Shown: positions 18,117-26,792 of the stretch, piece after piece
Layout of the letters: each line of letters starts with the position of its first letter
Position numbering within the stretch: position 1 is the first letter of the stretch
Assembly (NCBI GenBank): GCA_022560615.1
Contig: JADFSR010000014.1
Span: 1 to 64,000 of the forward strand
Direction: 5' to 3'
Source: Gemmatimonadota bacterium
GTDB taxonomy: Bacteria > Gemmatimonadota > Gemmatimonadetes > Longimicrobiales > Gaopeijiaceae
DNA: 64,000 nucleotides
The notes under the pieces: generated by a model
What the model saw: the letters and a program-made list of their open reading frames with translations, nothing else
Database searches by the model: none
What the model was told of the DNA's origin: nothing
Program-made: the position numbers and the translations under genes

Positions 18117-19106
18117 TTGGCGAATCAGCTGCGGCTCGCCACGGAGTCGATCGCGGGCCGAAGGCCGTATCAGGAAGACACCGTGCTCGCGCGGGCGCTC
18201 TCTGACTCACGCACGCTCGTTGCCGTCGCCGACGGGATGGGTGGCCACGCTGCTGGCGACGTCGCCAGCGCGCTGGCCATGGAGACCCTCGTAGCTGCGG
18301 TCGAGGAAGGCAAGAACCTGGCGGCGGCGTTCACGGCAGCGAACGAACAGGTGCATTCGAAGTCGAGGGAACCCGGGAAGCATGGCATGGGGACGACGAT
18401 GGTCGCCGTGGTCGTCGAAGGAGACGAATTCACGGTGGCCAATGTCGGCGACAGTCGCTGCTACCTGCTCACCGACGACGGGATCAAGCAGCTGAGCGAG
18501 GACCACTCGTTCGTCGCCGAAGCGATCAAGCGCGGCCAGTCCGAAGAGGAAGCGCAGGCCTCGAAGTTCCGGGACGCGCTGACTCGATCCATCGGGATCG
18601 ACGAAGAAGTCGAAATCGACACATTCGGTCCGTTTCCGGTCGAGAACAATACGGCGCTCTTCTTATGCTCCGACGGCCTCTACAAGGTCATGAAGGACGC
18701 TCGCATCCGTGAGCTGTTCGGTCAGTCCGGCAGCCCTAGAGGTGCGGCACAATCGATGGTAGCCACGGCGTACGAAGACGGTAGCGATGACAACATCACT
18801 GTGGCGATCGCCGAGTTCGGCGAGTTGACGCGCGACCGTGCCATGGGCACGGTCCCGATGGACTTCGAGCCACCTCCGGCCGAGCCCGCCGCCGGCGCGG
18901 GTGCGGACCGCGGTGGTGACGGGGTCGCAGCCTCTTCAGCGCAAGAGCCGCCGGCAAACGCGCCGGTCGAAAGCTCGCACGACGCGGCCGCTGGGCCGGC
19001 CGACGCGCGGGCTCTTGCGATGTCCAAGCCTCGTACTCGGGTAGCTACGATCGTGGTAGGCGTGACTGTCGCGAGCGCGCTGCTGTACTTCCTGTTGATG
19101 CGCTAG
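18117..19106 (+). CDS. PP2C-type protein phosphatase with C-terminal membrane anchor
   Basis: 329 aa from TTG 18117 with GAGG upstream; no ATG or GTG is better placed. PP2C/Stp motifs in order: GRRPYQEDTV, ADGMGGHAAGD (metal Asp), GTTMV, NVGDSRCYL, LTRSIG, LFLCSDGLY and DDNITV. These cover the metal-binding aspartates needed for Ser/Thr dephosphorylation. After an Ala/Pro-rich linker (about 240-305) a single C-terminal helix (VATIVVGVTVASALLYFLL) anchors the catalytic domain to the inner membrane facing the cytoplasm. Such phosphatases counter Hanks-type kinases; one is at 54198-58958. Confidence 0.9.
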   Translation: MANQLRLATESIAGRRPYQEDTVLARALSDSRTLVAVADGMGGHAAGDVASALAMETLVAAVEEGKNLAAAFTAANEQVHSKSREPGKHGMGTTMVAVVVEGDEFTVANVGDSRCYLLTDDGIKQLSEDHSFVAEAIKRGQSEEEAQASKFRDALTRSIGIDEEVEIDTFGPFPVENNTALFLCSDGLYKVMKDARIRELFGQSGSPRGAAQSMVATAYEDGSDDNITVAIAEFGELTRDRAMGTVPMDFEPPPAEPAAGAGADRGGDGVAASSAQEPPANAPVESSHDAAAGPADARALAMSKPRTRVATIVVGVTVASALLYFLLMR

Positions 19107-19209
19107 CAGCAGTAGGGCCCACCGCGGTCGGGTGGTGCTAGCCAGCGTAGGCTACGCGCCGCGCGCGGCCGGCAGCCGGGTCTGGACTTGAGCGCCCCGC
19201 TGCCCGACA

Positions 19210-20544
19210 GTGCGTGCCATGAGACGCACAGCCGCCATCGTCGTAGCCCTCGTTCTCCTGCTTCCGTCCTGGCCGGAGGCGCATGAGATCCCCGCGGACG
19301 TCACCGTGCAAGCGTTCGTCGCGCCGGAGGGCGGCACGCTGCGGTTGCTGGTACGCACTCCGCTCTTCTCGATGCGTGAATTCGATTTCCCGGTGCGGGA
19401 CCCGGGTTACCTACGGATCGCGGAGTCCGAATCGCTGATCCGGGATGCCGCGATCCAGTGGATCGGGAACTACATCCGGCTGTACGAAGGCGCGGAGGCA
19501 TTGCCCGCACTCGAGCTCGTCGCGGCTCGGATCGCTTTGCCCAGCGACGGCTCCTTCGCCAGCTATGAGACCGCGCTGGCGGGCGTGAGATCACCACCGC
19601 TGGCAGAAGACGTGGACCTCCCGCCGGCACAGGCGCTGCTCGATGTACTCTTCGAGGTCCCGATCGCATCCGATCAGTCGGATTTCTCGATCGATCCGCA
19701 GTTGGCCCATCTCGGCCTGCGTACCGTCACGGTGCTGCGATTCGTGCCCGCGGGAAGGCCGGAGCGCGTCTACCAGTACACGGGCACCCCGGGGCTCGTC
19801 CGACTCGACCCGCGTTGGTTCCAGGCCGCGTTCTCATTCGTGGCTCTCGGCTTCGAGCACATTCTGGACGGCATCGACCACCTCCTCTTCCTCCTCTGTC
19901 TGGTCGTGCCCTTCCGGCGCTTCTGGGCGCTCGTGCCCATCGTCACTTCGTTCACCGTGGCGCATTCGATCACCCTGATTGCCGCCTCGCTCGGCCTGGC
20001 GCCCAACTCGCTCTGGTTCCCGCCACTCATCGAGACCCTCATCGCGCTCTCGATCGTGTTCATGGCCTTCGAGAACATCCTCGGTGCGAAGCTGAATAGG
20101 CGGTGGCTCATCGCGTTCGGCTTCGGACTGATCCACGGATTCGGTTTCTCGTTCGCGCTCTCCGAGTCGTTGCAGTTCGCCGGCGCGCACCTGTTGACCT
20201 CGCTCCTTTCCTTCAACATCGGTGTCGAGCTGGGTCAGCTATTCGTGCTCGCGATCACCGTGCCGGTCCTGGCTCTGCTCTTCCGGAAGGTTCTGCCGGA
20301 AGTGGGAGGCACGGTCGTGCTCTCAGCGGTACTAGCCCACACGGGGTGGCACTGGATGACCGAGCGAGGCGGGCGGCTCTTGCGCTACGACTTCCGCGTG
20401 CCCGCGCTCGATGCCGCGTTCGGCGCGACACTCCTTCGGTGGATGATGTTGCTGCTCATCGTGGGCGGCGCAGCGTGGCTGCTGCGCCTCTCCTTCGACT
20501 GGTTGAACACTCGCCAGCCGGCCTCGACGTCTAGCAGCCCGTGA
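19210..20544 (+). CDS. HupE/UreJ-like membrane protein with exported N-terminal domain
   Basis: 444 aa from GTG 19210 (ATG 19219 also possible). It has a signal peptide ending near EAHEIP, an exported domain of about 190 residues with no cofactor motif, and then a HupE/UreJ-type membrane domain. That domain has the conserved FEHILDGIDHLLFLL (about 215), FTVAHSITL, HGFGFSFAL and a final single helix. The His residues in the first and second helices are typical of HupE_UreJ_2 proteins, thought to handle nickel or other metals. No hydrogenase or urease gene is nearby, so the metal and role are uncertain. Confidence 0.8.
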   Translation: MRAMRRTAAIVVALVLLLPSWPEAHEIPADVTVQAFVAPEGGTLRLLVRTPLFSMREFDFPVRDPGYLRIAESESLIRDAAIQWIGNYIRLYEGAEALPALELVAARIALPSDGSFASYETALAGVRSPPLAEDVDLPPAQALLDVLFEVPIASDQSDFSIDPQLAHLGLRTVTVLRFVPAGRPERVYQYTGTPGLVRLDPRWFQAAFSFVALGFEHILDGIDHLLFLLCLVVPFRRFWALVPIVTSFTVAHSITLIAASLGLAPNSLWFPPLIETLIALSIVFMAFENILGAKLNRRWLIAFGFGLIHGFGFSFALSESLQFAGAHLLTSLLSFNIGVELGQLFVLAITVPVLALLFRKVLPEVGGTVVLSAVLAHTGWHWMTERGGRLLRYDFRVPALDAAFGATLLRWMMLLLIVGGAAWLLRLSFDWLNTRQPASTSSSP

Positions 20545-20769
20545 GAAGTACAGAGGGCCGCGCTCCGACTGCACCGCAAGGCCATTCCGAGGCAAGACCA
20601 ACGTAGTCTGGCCCGGAATCGGTCTGATCATGCCTTGGGGCGCGGCTGCGCCGCCACCAGGTGGGGATCTCGTCTCCGACCTCCAGCCTTTGGCCCACCG
20701 TCGCTGGCCGGGATCGGCTCCCGAGACTCGAATCTGAACCGGGCCCTCGAAGCTGGCGAGCAAAGCCGT

Positions 20770-21678
20770 CTATTTCTCCAGCAGGATGTCGATTCCTTCT
20801 GCGGCCGCTTCCATCTCAACGGCACACCCTCGAGAGAGGGCATCATCGCGGACGCGGTTCACGATCTCATCCAACTCGTCGTCCGAGCGGGTGGGGTCGT
20901 GGTGGAAGAAGAGCAGCTTCTTGACCTCTCCTTCCTCGGCCAGTCGTAGCGACTGGTTGAACGTCGAATGTCCCCAACCGATTAGGGTCGGGTACTCGTC
21001 GTCGGTATACATCGAATCGTGAATGAGCAGGTCGGCACCACGCACGAACTCGACAAGCCGCTCGTACCAGCCGTCGTCCACCTCGTACATGTCGCCCTCG
21101 AGCTCGTTGTCGGGGACGAAGCAGATGACCTTGCCACCTACCTCGATACGGTAAGCGATGACGTACGAAGAGTGCTTCACCCTCATGGTGCGCAGCGTCG
21201 CGCCCGCCACTTCGAGGGTGCCCTCGTTGAGGTGATCGAACGACATCGTTGCGGCGACGACACTGAACGGAACGGGGAAGTAGATCGGACCCATCTGACC
21301 TGCGAAGAGGCTCCGCACGTCGATGTTGTTCTGCCTGGGCCCGACGATCTTCAGGTCGATCTCGGGATTGTACAGCGGGGCGAAGAACGGGAAGCCCTGG
21401 ATGTGGTCCCAATGGAAGTGCGTCAAGAAGATGTGGCGGAATTCGCCACCGTTCTCGAGCAAGTCCAGACCGAGCGCTCGCAGACCGGAACCGGCGTCGA
21501 AGATCAAGCGTTGTTCGCCATGTCGAACCTCGAACGACGTGGTATTGCCGCCATAACGCGCTGTCTGGGGGCCGGGGCTCGGAATGGAGCCACGCGTTCC
21601 CCAACAGCGTGTGGTGACAGCGGCAACAGTGCCGGCGACCTGCGGGGCCGATGGCGACACGTCGGTCGCGGGATCCAA
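20770..21678 (-). CDS. MBL-fold metallohydrolase
   Basis: 302 aa from TTG 21678, the only start left after an in-frame stop two codons upstream; GGAG lies about 11 bases before it. Motifs: GTRGSIPSPG with YGGNTT near the start, zinc motif THFHWDHIQG (HxHxDH), later HSSYVIAYR, FVPDNE (bridging Asp), GHST and FFHHDP. This arrangement belongs to the MBL subgroup acting on cyclic-nucleotide-like or phosphodiester substrates, but the true substrate is unknown. Cytoplasmic: no signal peptide. Confidence 0.85.
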   Translation of the reverse strand: MDPATDVSPSAPQVAGTVAAVTTRCWGTRGSIPSPGPQTARYGGNTTSFEVRHGEQRLIFDAGSGLRALGLDLLENGGEFRHIFLTHFHWDHIQGFPFFAPLYNPEIDLKIVGPRQNNIDVRSLFAGQMGPIYFPVPFSVVAATMSFDHLNEGTLEVAGATLRTMRVKHSSYVIAYRIEVGGKVICFVPDNELEGDMYEVDDGWYERLVEFVRGADLLIHDSMYTDDEYPTLIGWGHSTFNQSLRLAEEGEVKKLLFFHHDPTRSDDELDEIVNRVRDDALSRGCAVEMEAAAEGIDILLEK

Positions 21679-21950
21679 AGGCTACGTTCTCCAGAAGCTC
21701 GAGGGATGCGCGGACAGGTTCGCGCCCGCTTCTAATGTACATGTCAACTAGGAGAGATCGCGAGGATTTGTGACGACGACCTGAATGGCATTACGACGGC
21801 GTGGATCAATTCATCCAGATGGGTGTCCTGGTCGTGCAGGCGGAGGGCCTGGAGTGGGGAGGCGCCGGCCTGATCCTCGGCGCTGCCGACCTGCTCGCGC
21901 AGCTCCATGCGTGTGGAAGCACTAGCCGCTCTAAAGGGGGAGCGAGAAAG

Positions 21951-22250
21951 ATGGCAGTGACAGAAAAGGACGTTCGCAAGGCGCTCAAGGCGGTCAAGGA
22001 TCCGGAGCTCGGGCTGGATCTGGTGGTGCTTGGGTTGATCTACGACATCGAGATCGAGGATGCCGAGGTCAAAGCCACGATCTCGCTCACCTCTCCGTTG
22101 TGCCCGGTCGCGGGTCAGATCGTTGACGACGTGAAGACAGCGATCGAGGGGGTCGATGGCGTCGACGCCGTGGAGGTGGAGCTCACCTTCGATCCCCCCT
22201 GGACGCCGGAACGGATCGCGCCGCTCATCAGGGCTTCACTCGGTCTTTGA
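21951..22250 (+). CDS. DUF59/MIP18-family iron-sulfur assembly protein
   Basis: 99 aa from ATG 21951, preceded by AGGGGGAG. The whole protein is one MIP18/DUF59 domain: KDPELGLDLVVLGLIY, SPLCPVAGQI with the reactive Cys, and FDPPWTPERI. Members include PaaD N-terminal domains and SufT and help insert iron-sulfur or other metal clusters. It is the first gene of the PaaA-like operon region, 105 bp before paaA. A second DUF59 gene lies at 23312, so this may serve a different client or be a partly redundant paralogue. Confidence 0.85.
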   Translation: MAVTEKDVRKALKAVKDPELGLDLVVLGLIYDIEIEDAEVKATISLTSPLCPVAGQIVDDVKTAIEGVDGVDAVEVELTFDPPWTPERIAPLIRASLGL

Positions 22251-22302
22251 AGTAGGTGGTGTCGCTCCGTGACCATTGCCAGCCGCCTGGCATCTCATAG
22301 AC

Positions 22303-22342
22303 TTATTACACTCTAGCGTTGATCGGAGTGAAAGTGTCATAA
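22303..22342. promoter_or_regulatory. Imperfect inverted repeat upstream of the PaaA-like gene
   Basis: TTATTACACT (22303-22312) and AGTGTCATAA (22333-22342) form 10-bp arms with one mismatch, separated by 20 bp, in a locally A/T-rich island. It ends 13 bp before ATG 22356. The position and symmetry suggest an operator. No matching regulator gene is adjacent. An mRNA hairpin is the alternative reading. Confidence 0.4.
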
Positions 22343-22355
22343 ACAAGAGGGACCC

Positions 22356-23306
22356 ATGGCGCCGTTCACCGAAGACGAGCTGAAACGGAAGGTCCATGAA
22401 GGCTACATCGTCGAGTCCTCTGAGGAGATGACCGAGGGGTATAGGAAGGCGTTGGTGGTTCAGCTCACCGTTCAGGCCGACACCGAGCTCATGAGTGCCC
22501 CGGCCTATTGGATGGCGGCGCGCCACGCACCGTCCACCAACACCCAGGTGAGCGCCCACGCGATCATTCAGGACGAGTTGGCCCACGCGAACATCGCGTA
22601 CAGGCTGCTTGAGGATGTCGGCGAGTCCAAGGAGTACCTCGTCTACGGCCGTCAGCCCCACGAGTTCAAGCATCCGTACGGCTTCGACCAGCCCCTGGAC
22701 AACTGGGCGGAGCTCGTCGTGGCTACCGGGTTCTTCGATCGGGCGGGCATCACTCTGCTCTCCGACGTTCACGAGAATACGTCGTACGGACCGTTGAAGC
22801 GCGCGCTCGTGAAGATCGGGATGGAGGAGACCTTTCACCTGCGCCACGGTGAAGTCTGGATGCGGAGGCTCACGAAGGCCGGGGGTGAGGCGAAGGAACT
22901 CGTGCAGCGGGCGGTGGACTGGATGTTCCCGATGACTATCGAGTGGTTCGGGCTTCCGGACGACCTGAAGCGTCACTCGGGTCAGCTCGAGTATAAGCTC
23001 AAGGGGCTTTCGAATGACCAGCTCCGGCAGGTTTGGATGTCCTCCACCGTTCCGCTTTGTGAAGAGCTCGGGCTAGACGCTCCGGCTCATTGGGACGAGC
23101 AGCGGGGGGAGTTCGTTCTCGAGTACCCGTTCCCGTGCCAGTACGATGCGGTCGACAAGCACTGGGCCTTCGACGAGGGCGAGATCTCGTGGGATGCCGT
23201 GTTCCAGCGGTGGAAAGGCCGCGGTCCCATGAACGAGATCTATGTCGAGTCTCTGCGGCGCTCCCGCGGTGATGTCGAGCGGTGGCTGAACGGCAAGGTT
23301 GCCTGA
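22356..23306 (+). CDS. PaaA-like catalytic subunit of a diiron multicomponent oxygenase
   Basis: 316 aa with GAGGG ahead of ATG 22356. It belongs to the phenylacetate catabolic (PaaA/PaaC) ferritin-like family. Probable diiron ligands come from E44 (DTEL), QDELAHA (72-78) and EETFHLRHG (157-165). PaaA of phenylacetyl-CoA 1,2-epoxidase inserts one oxygen atom into the CoA thioester's ring; here the substrate is unproven because no paaK, paaG, paaZ or thiolase gene is nearby. It heads a run of PaaD-, PaaB- and PaaC-like genes in the same direction. Confidence 0.88.
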   Translation: MAPFTEDELKRKVHEGYIVESSEEMTEGYRKALVVQLTVQADTELMSAPAYWMAARHAPSTNTQVSAHAIIQDELAHANIAYRLLEDVGESKEYLVYGRQPHEFKHPYGFDQPLDNWAELVVATGFFDRAGITLLSDVHENTSYGPLKRALVKIGMEETFHLRHGEVWMRRLTKAGGEAKELVQRAVDWMFPMTIEWFGLPDDLKRHSGQLEYKLKGLSNDQLRQVWMSSTVPLCEELGLDAPAHWDEQRGEFVLEYPFPCQYDAVDKHWAFDEGEISWDAVFQRWKGRGPMNEIYVESLRRSRGDVERWLNGKVA

Positions 23307-23311
23307 CTGGA

Positions 23312-23743
23312 GTGAGCGACTCGACTCCCCTTCCAGTGCTGGGTGGACGCGGCGCCGGCCTGCCCACACATGTCTCGATTCACAAGAGCGGCGGCCGCGA
23401 CGTGTGGACCGGACCCCTGGAGTCGGTGCCTGCTGATCCGCTCGCGGCGACCTGGGCTGCGCTCGACGAAGTTCTCGACCCGGAGATTCCCATCAGCCTG
23501 GTCGAGCTTGGACTGATCTATGGGGTGGACCTCCTCGACGGAGTCGTGATGGTCCACCTGACCTTCACCGCCACGGCGTGCCCCTGCATGGAGTTCATCC
23601 ACGAGGACATCAGGGACCGCTTGGCGCCGGAGCCGTGGGTCGAGGGGGTCGAGATCGTGGAGGTGTGGGATCCTCCCTGGACCAACGACAGAATCACCGA
23701 CGAAGGGCGAGCGAAGCTGAAGGAGCTCGGCGTCGGCGTCTGA
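23312..23743 (+). CDS. PaaD-like protein, DUF59 part only
   Basis: 143 aa from GTG 23312; an upstream in-frame GTG at 23282 overlaps paaA and is less likely. After about 40 variable residues comes a DUF59 domain: LDPEIPISLVELGLIYGV, TATACPCMEFIHEDI (Cys pair) and VWDPPWTNDRI. In Escherichia coli PaaD this domain is fused to a C-terminal zinc ribbon; here the protein ends after DUF59 and the ribbon is a separate gene (24779-25027). PaaD is believed to help metallate the oxygenase. It lies 5 bp after paaA. Confidence 0.85.
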   Translation: MSDSTPLPVLGGRGAGLPTHVSIHKSGGRDVWTGPLESVPADPLAATWAALDEVLDPEIPISLVELGLIYGVDLLDGVVMVHLTFTATACPCMEFIHEDIRDRLAPEPWVEGVEIVEVWDPPWTNDRITDEGRAKLKELGVGV

Positions 23744-23769
23744 CCGACTTCGGTGACCGATACGGATCG

Positions 23770-23994
23770 ATGATAGAGATCACCTACGACGTCTTCGCGC
23801 GTAAGAACCGAGGGGACCAGCTCTCACACATCGGCTTCGTGGACGCCCTCGACGACGAGACGGCGAAAGTTCATGCCTGGACCACGTATTCTGAAGAGAA
23901 CTGGTTCGAGATGTGTGTGGTGCGGCGCTCTCAGATCATCCCAGTGAACCGCGACGATGGCCCGTTCGCGAAGGCTCGCGGAGGTGCGGCATGA
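23770..23994 (+). CDS. PaaB-like oxygenase subunit
   Basis: 74 aa from ATG 23770. YDVFARKNRGDQLSHIGFVD and the following WTTYSEENWFEMCVVRR match the short PaaB subunit, which forms a structural bridge in the PaaABC complex of phenylacetyl-CoA epoxidase. It ends overlapping the start of the PaaC-like gene (ATGA), so their production is coupled. It is slightly shorter than the usual 90-95 residues. Confidence 0.85.
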   Translation: MIEITYDVFARKNRGDQLSHIGFVDALDDETAKVHAWTTYSEENWFEMCVVRRSQIIPVNRDDGPFAKARGGAA

Positions 23995-24779
23995 GTGACG
24001 CGATCAGCGTCGAAGCGCTCACCGACGTAGGCCGAGCGGCGCTCGAGCGGCTCATCCTTTCCCTTGCGGACAGCAAACGGCTCATGGGGATCAGGTACTC
24101 GGATTGGATACTCGGCTCCCCGTCGGTCGAGACGGGGATCGCGACCTCGTCCATGACTCAGGACGAGTGGGGGCACGCGCGCTTGTTGTACGCGATGCTC
24201 AAGCAGCTGAACATCGATCCCGTCCAGGTCGAGCACGACCGGTCAGCCGAAGCGTATGCCAACCTGAGCGTGCTCGACGAGCCGTTCGATGACTGGGCGG
24301 CGCTGGTCGCTGCGATGGTGATCGTGGACGGAGCGCTTTCGGTCGCGCTGCGTGCGTTCTCCGAGGGTGCCTTCGAGCCCGCCCGGTCGCGCGTTCCGAA
24401 GATGCTCGCAGAAGAGCGGTTCCACGTCAGCCTCGGTGTCGCATGGTACCGGCGGCTCGCGGCCGCGTCGCACGACGCGCGGTCGTTGCTACGCTCGGCG
24501 ACGGACCGCCAGCTCCCGGCCACGCTGGCTTGGTTGGGGGCAGACGATGCGGCCTCCCGCGAATTGGTCGAGCTCGGAGTCATGTCGCCGGGAGCGTCTC
24601 TCACGACCGCCTTCAAGGCGTCTGTGCGGGACGTCTTGTCGGACAGCGACGTGGATGTCGACGTGGTCAGGCCTGCTTCGGACTGGGACTCGGCGCGCGG
24701 CCGTGCACCGGGTCAGCCCGACACTGATTCTGTCGACCGCGCCCGGGGCGCCAAGAACCGCGCTCTGTTCGTCGAGTAG
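23991..24779 (+). CDS. PaaC-like oxygenase subunit
   Basis: 262 aa from ATG 23991 (4-nt overlap with PaaB). It shows the same ferritin-like helical fold as PaaA, with QDEWGHA (57-63) and AEERFHVSLG later. In known complexes PaaC is the structural partner of PaaA and lacks a working diiron site; here some ligand-like residues are kept. A charged, low-conservation tail (VDVDVV onwards) covers the last 40 residues. The next gene starts within its stop codon. Confidence 0.85.
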   Translation: MSDAISVEALTDVGRAALERLILSLADSKRLMGIRYSDWILGSPSVETGIATSSMTQDEWGHARLLYAMLKQLNIDPVQVEHDRSAEAYANLSVLDEPFDDWAALVAAMVIVDGALSVALRAFSEGAFEPARSRVPKMLAEERFHVSLGVAWYRRLAAASHDARSLLRSATDRQLPATLAWLGADDAASRELVELGVMSPGASLTTAFKASVRDVLSDSDVDVDVVRPASDWDSARGRAPGQPDTDSVDRARGAKNRALFVE

Positions 24780-25027
24780 TGGCTGTCGAACCACCGGTCG
24801 GACGTTCCGACCCTTCGCCGGACCCTTCGCAGGAGCAGCAGCGCTCCTACGGCAGGGAGGCCCGAGAAGGGGAGACCCCTGGCATGATGCCGCGAAGCCC
24901 CCAATGCCCGTTCTGCGGAGGACGAGAGACGGAGATCATGAACGCCTTCGGGGCGCATGCCTCCGTCAGCTCATACTGGTGCCGCGCGTGCCGGTCGCCC
25001 TTCGAGATGATGAGGTGGAGGCCGTAG
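24779..25027 (+). CDS. Stand-alone PaaD zinc-ribbon protein
   Basis: 82 aa from GTG 24779, overlapping the PaaC stop by one base. The last 45 residues read PQCPFCGGRETEIMNAFGA, then a gap and WCRACRSPFEMM: two CxxC pairs spaced as in the C-terminal zinc ribbon of PaaD, including the FG(S/A) and SPF positions. The first 35 residues are a polar linker. So PaaD is split into two genes in this operon. No reductase (PaaE) gene follows. Confidence 0.75.
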   Translation: MAVEPPVGRSDPSPDPSQEQQRSYGREAREGETPGMMPRSPQCPFCGGRETEIMNAFGAHASVSSYWCRACRSPFEMMRWRP

Positions 25028-25051
25028 AACACGAGCTACAACCACGGGCTG

Positions 25052-25603
25052 CTAGGCCTCGATCAGCTCCACGTCTTCCAGGAAGTCCTTCAGCGGATTC
25101 GCGACAGCCACGGCCCGCTCGCGGATCGCCTCGGGCAGCGCGTCATCCGTGGGCTCCTCGCCCTTGAGGTGTCGAGAAACCGCTTTACCCAAGTGGCCGT
25201 CGGATTCCGCGGCGGCCTGGTGATACTCCGCGTACCGGGCGCTCACGCGCTGCTCGAAGAGGGGTAGCTGCGACTCGGGCGTGCCGTGCTCGACCATGTC
25301 CTCGAACACCGCCCTGTGCAGCGCGTCGAGCCCCTCGCGTATTCTCTGATCCGGGGCGCGGCCGAGAAACGCCAACTGCACTCCTCTCGTATGCGCCCAC
25401 ATGAAAAAGATCAAAGCCTCTTCGGCTGTGCGATGCGTGGCGCTTCTGTCGTCTGATAGCGTGTCGACGTCGGGCAGGGGCGTTTCAACGTCTTCCCGGG
25501 AGACGAAGTCGGAGAAGCTCTCCCAGACCAGGCGCGCCAGGCTGTCGCCCAACTCGCCGGGAGTCATCGTTTGAGGGGCCCTGAATTCGTGTATGTCGTC
25601 CAT
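25052..25603 (-). CDS. Conserved-looking hypothetical protein
   Basis: 183 aa, mostly alpha-helical and acidic, no signal peptide, membrane segment or Cys. It contains EALIFFMWAHTRGVQLAFLG and a C-terminal DFLEDVELIEA. Coding bias matches the neighbours, and no competing gene lies opposite. It converges on the oxygenase operon (24 bp between stops). I do not recognise the family. Confidence 0.6.
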   Translation of the reverse strand: MDDIHEFRAPQTMTPGELGDSLARLVWESFSDFVSREDVETPLPDVDTLSDDRSATHRTAEEALIFFMWAHTRGVQLAFLGRAPDQRIREGLDALHRAVFEDMVEHGTPESQLPLFEQRVSARYAEYHQAAAESDGHLGKAVSRHLKGEEPTDDALPEAIRERAVAVANPLKDFLEDVELIEA

Positions 25604-25712
25604 AATCGTGCCCGGGACGGCTCGTTCCCTTTACCTTGTTCGCAAGTAACCCATAATTCCGAGTCAGGACCGGGGAGTGTCAAGGTTTAAGATGATGAGG
25701 CCGAAGAGATAG

Positions 25713-26423
25713 ATGACACTTCATTCATTGGGAGTCAGCGTGGACCATAGACGATCGGCCGCCCGGATGGTGGCCATTGGCATCGTGACCGTCCTCGCCG
25801 GCTGCGCCGCAGTGGGGCCTGAGATAGCCCCGCCGCGACCGATCATCATTCACTCGGGTGCGCGGCTTCGCGTCGAGCACGAGCGGATGATGGAGGTCAA
25901 CGAATGGTTCACGCGCGAGCAGGAGAACATCGTCGAGGACCCCACGTTCATGATCGAGACCCCACCTTCCACCAACGAAGTCTACATCTGGGACGAGCTC
26001 GAGATCGTCGAGGGTGACACGGTGCGCACGCCCGTGAACGCCGGAGCCCCGGAGTCCCGGTTCGTGCACGAGATCTACGCGCACCTCCACTTGATGGTGG
26101 ACATGGGGCGCCAGGACGAGTGGCTTCCCGAGGCGCCTGATGCGGTGGAGTACGCGCTCGAGCGCGCGATCCTCGCGCGGGTTTCCGACGCGTGGCTGCT
26201 CGGGCGCACAGTGTTCGACGTGGCCCCGTACGGACCCCTCGACGAGTTGATCTACGCGAACGAGGCGGGCTTCCTGGACGCATTCGTCTTCACCGCCCGG
26301 CCCTCGGAGTTCGCCCTGGCGCGCGCTGAATGGGCGAGGGCGAACCCCGGCGAGTCCGACCGCTACCGCGACTGGTTCCTGGAGACGTTCAACAGGGATC
26401 CTCCGGGGCTACGCTCGCGCTGA
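25713..26423 (+). CDS. Putative lipoprotein, unknown function
   Basis: 236 aa from ATG 25713; ATG 25767 would give a tighter lipoprotein signal. A hydrophobic stretch ending LAGC marks a lipobox with the acylated Cys near residue 31, so the protein is probably membrane-anchored outside the cytoplasm. The mature part is acidic and helical with no recognised domain; EHERMMEVNEWFTREQENI is a notable charged helix. Confidence 0.6.
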   Translation: MTLHSLGVSVDHRRSAARMVAIGIVTVLAGCAAVGPEIAPPRPIIIHSGARLRVEHERMMEVNEWFTREQENIVEDPTFMIETPPSTNEVYIWDELEIVEGDTVRTPVNAGAPESRFVHEIYAHLHLMVDMGRQDEWLPEAPDAVEYALERAILARVSDAWLLGRTVFDVAPYGPLDELIYANEAGFLDAFVFTARPSEFALARAEWARANPGESDRYRDWFLETFNRDPPGLRSR

Positions 26424-26459
26424 AGTGAGGGGAGCGGCGAAGCGTTTCCGGCTCGCCGC

Positions 26460-26774
26460 TCAAGAGGGGGTGACTTCCCAGCGCAGGCCGATAGGGCCGC
26501 CGTCGATCTCCTCGATGTGCACGTCGATGCGGCCGGTGCGCGCGAGCCGCTCGTCGCTCGGTTTCCCGCCGAAGAGCGCAAATCCCATCACTCTCAGCCG
26601 GCAGCTCTCTCCGTCGGGGCCCGTCGCGCGCAGCTCGGCGTTTCGAAGGGACTTGATGGACGGCGCTTCACCCGACTGGAGTCGCAGCCGTAGAATACGT
26701 CCGGAATGCGGGGCATCCATCGCGTCGAGCACGCGAAAGACCATGCCCTGGCCGGTGGAACCATCTGCAGACAT
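26460..26774 (-). CDS. Small conserved-type protein divergent from the decarboxylase
   Basis: 104 aa from ATG 26774. The frame runs much further upstream, but that part is antisense to the decarboxylase gene. Only the part after 26774 looks like a protein: HSGRILRLRLQSGEAPSIKS, then a beta-rich body with FALFGGKPSDERLARTGRID and a final LRWEVT strand. No ribosome-binding site is obvious. I do not recognise a named family. The start is 18 bp from the divergent decarboxylase start, so they probably share a control region. Confidence 0.55.
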   Translation of the reverse strand: MSADGSTGQGMVFRVLDAMDAPHSGRILRLRLQSGEAPSIKSLRNAELRATGPDGESCRLRVMGFALFGGKPSDERLARTGRIDVHIEEIDGGPIGLRWEVTPS

Positions 26775-26792
26775 GGAAGGAAGATTATCCGC

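Noticed and set aside
20545-20769. Possible tRNA-like arm (CGAATCT) between HupE and MBL genes
   Set aside because: No acceptor stem or cloverleaf could be drawn around it.
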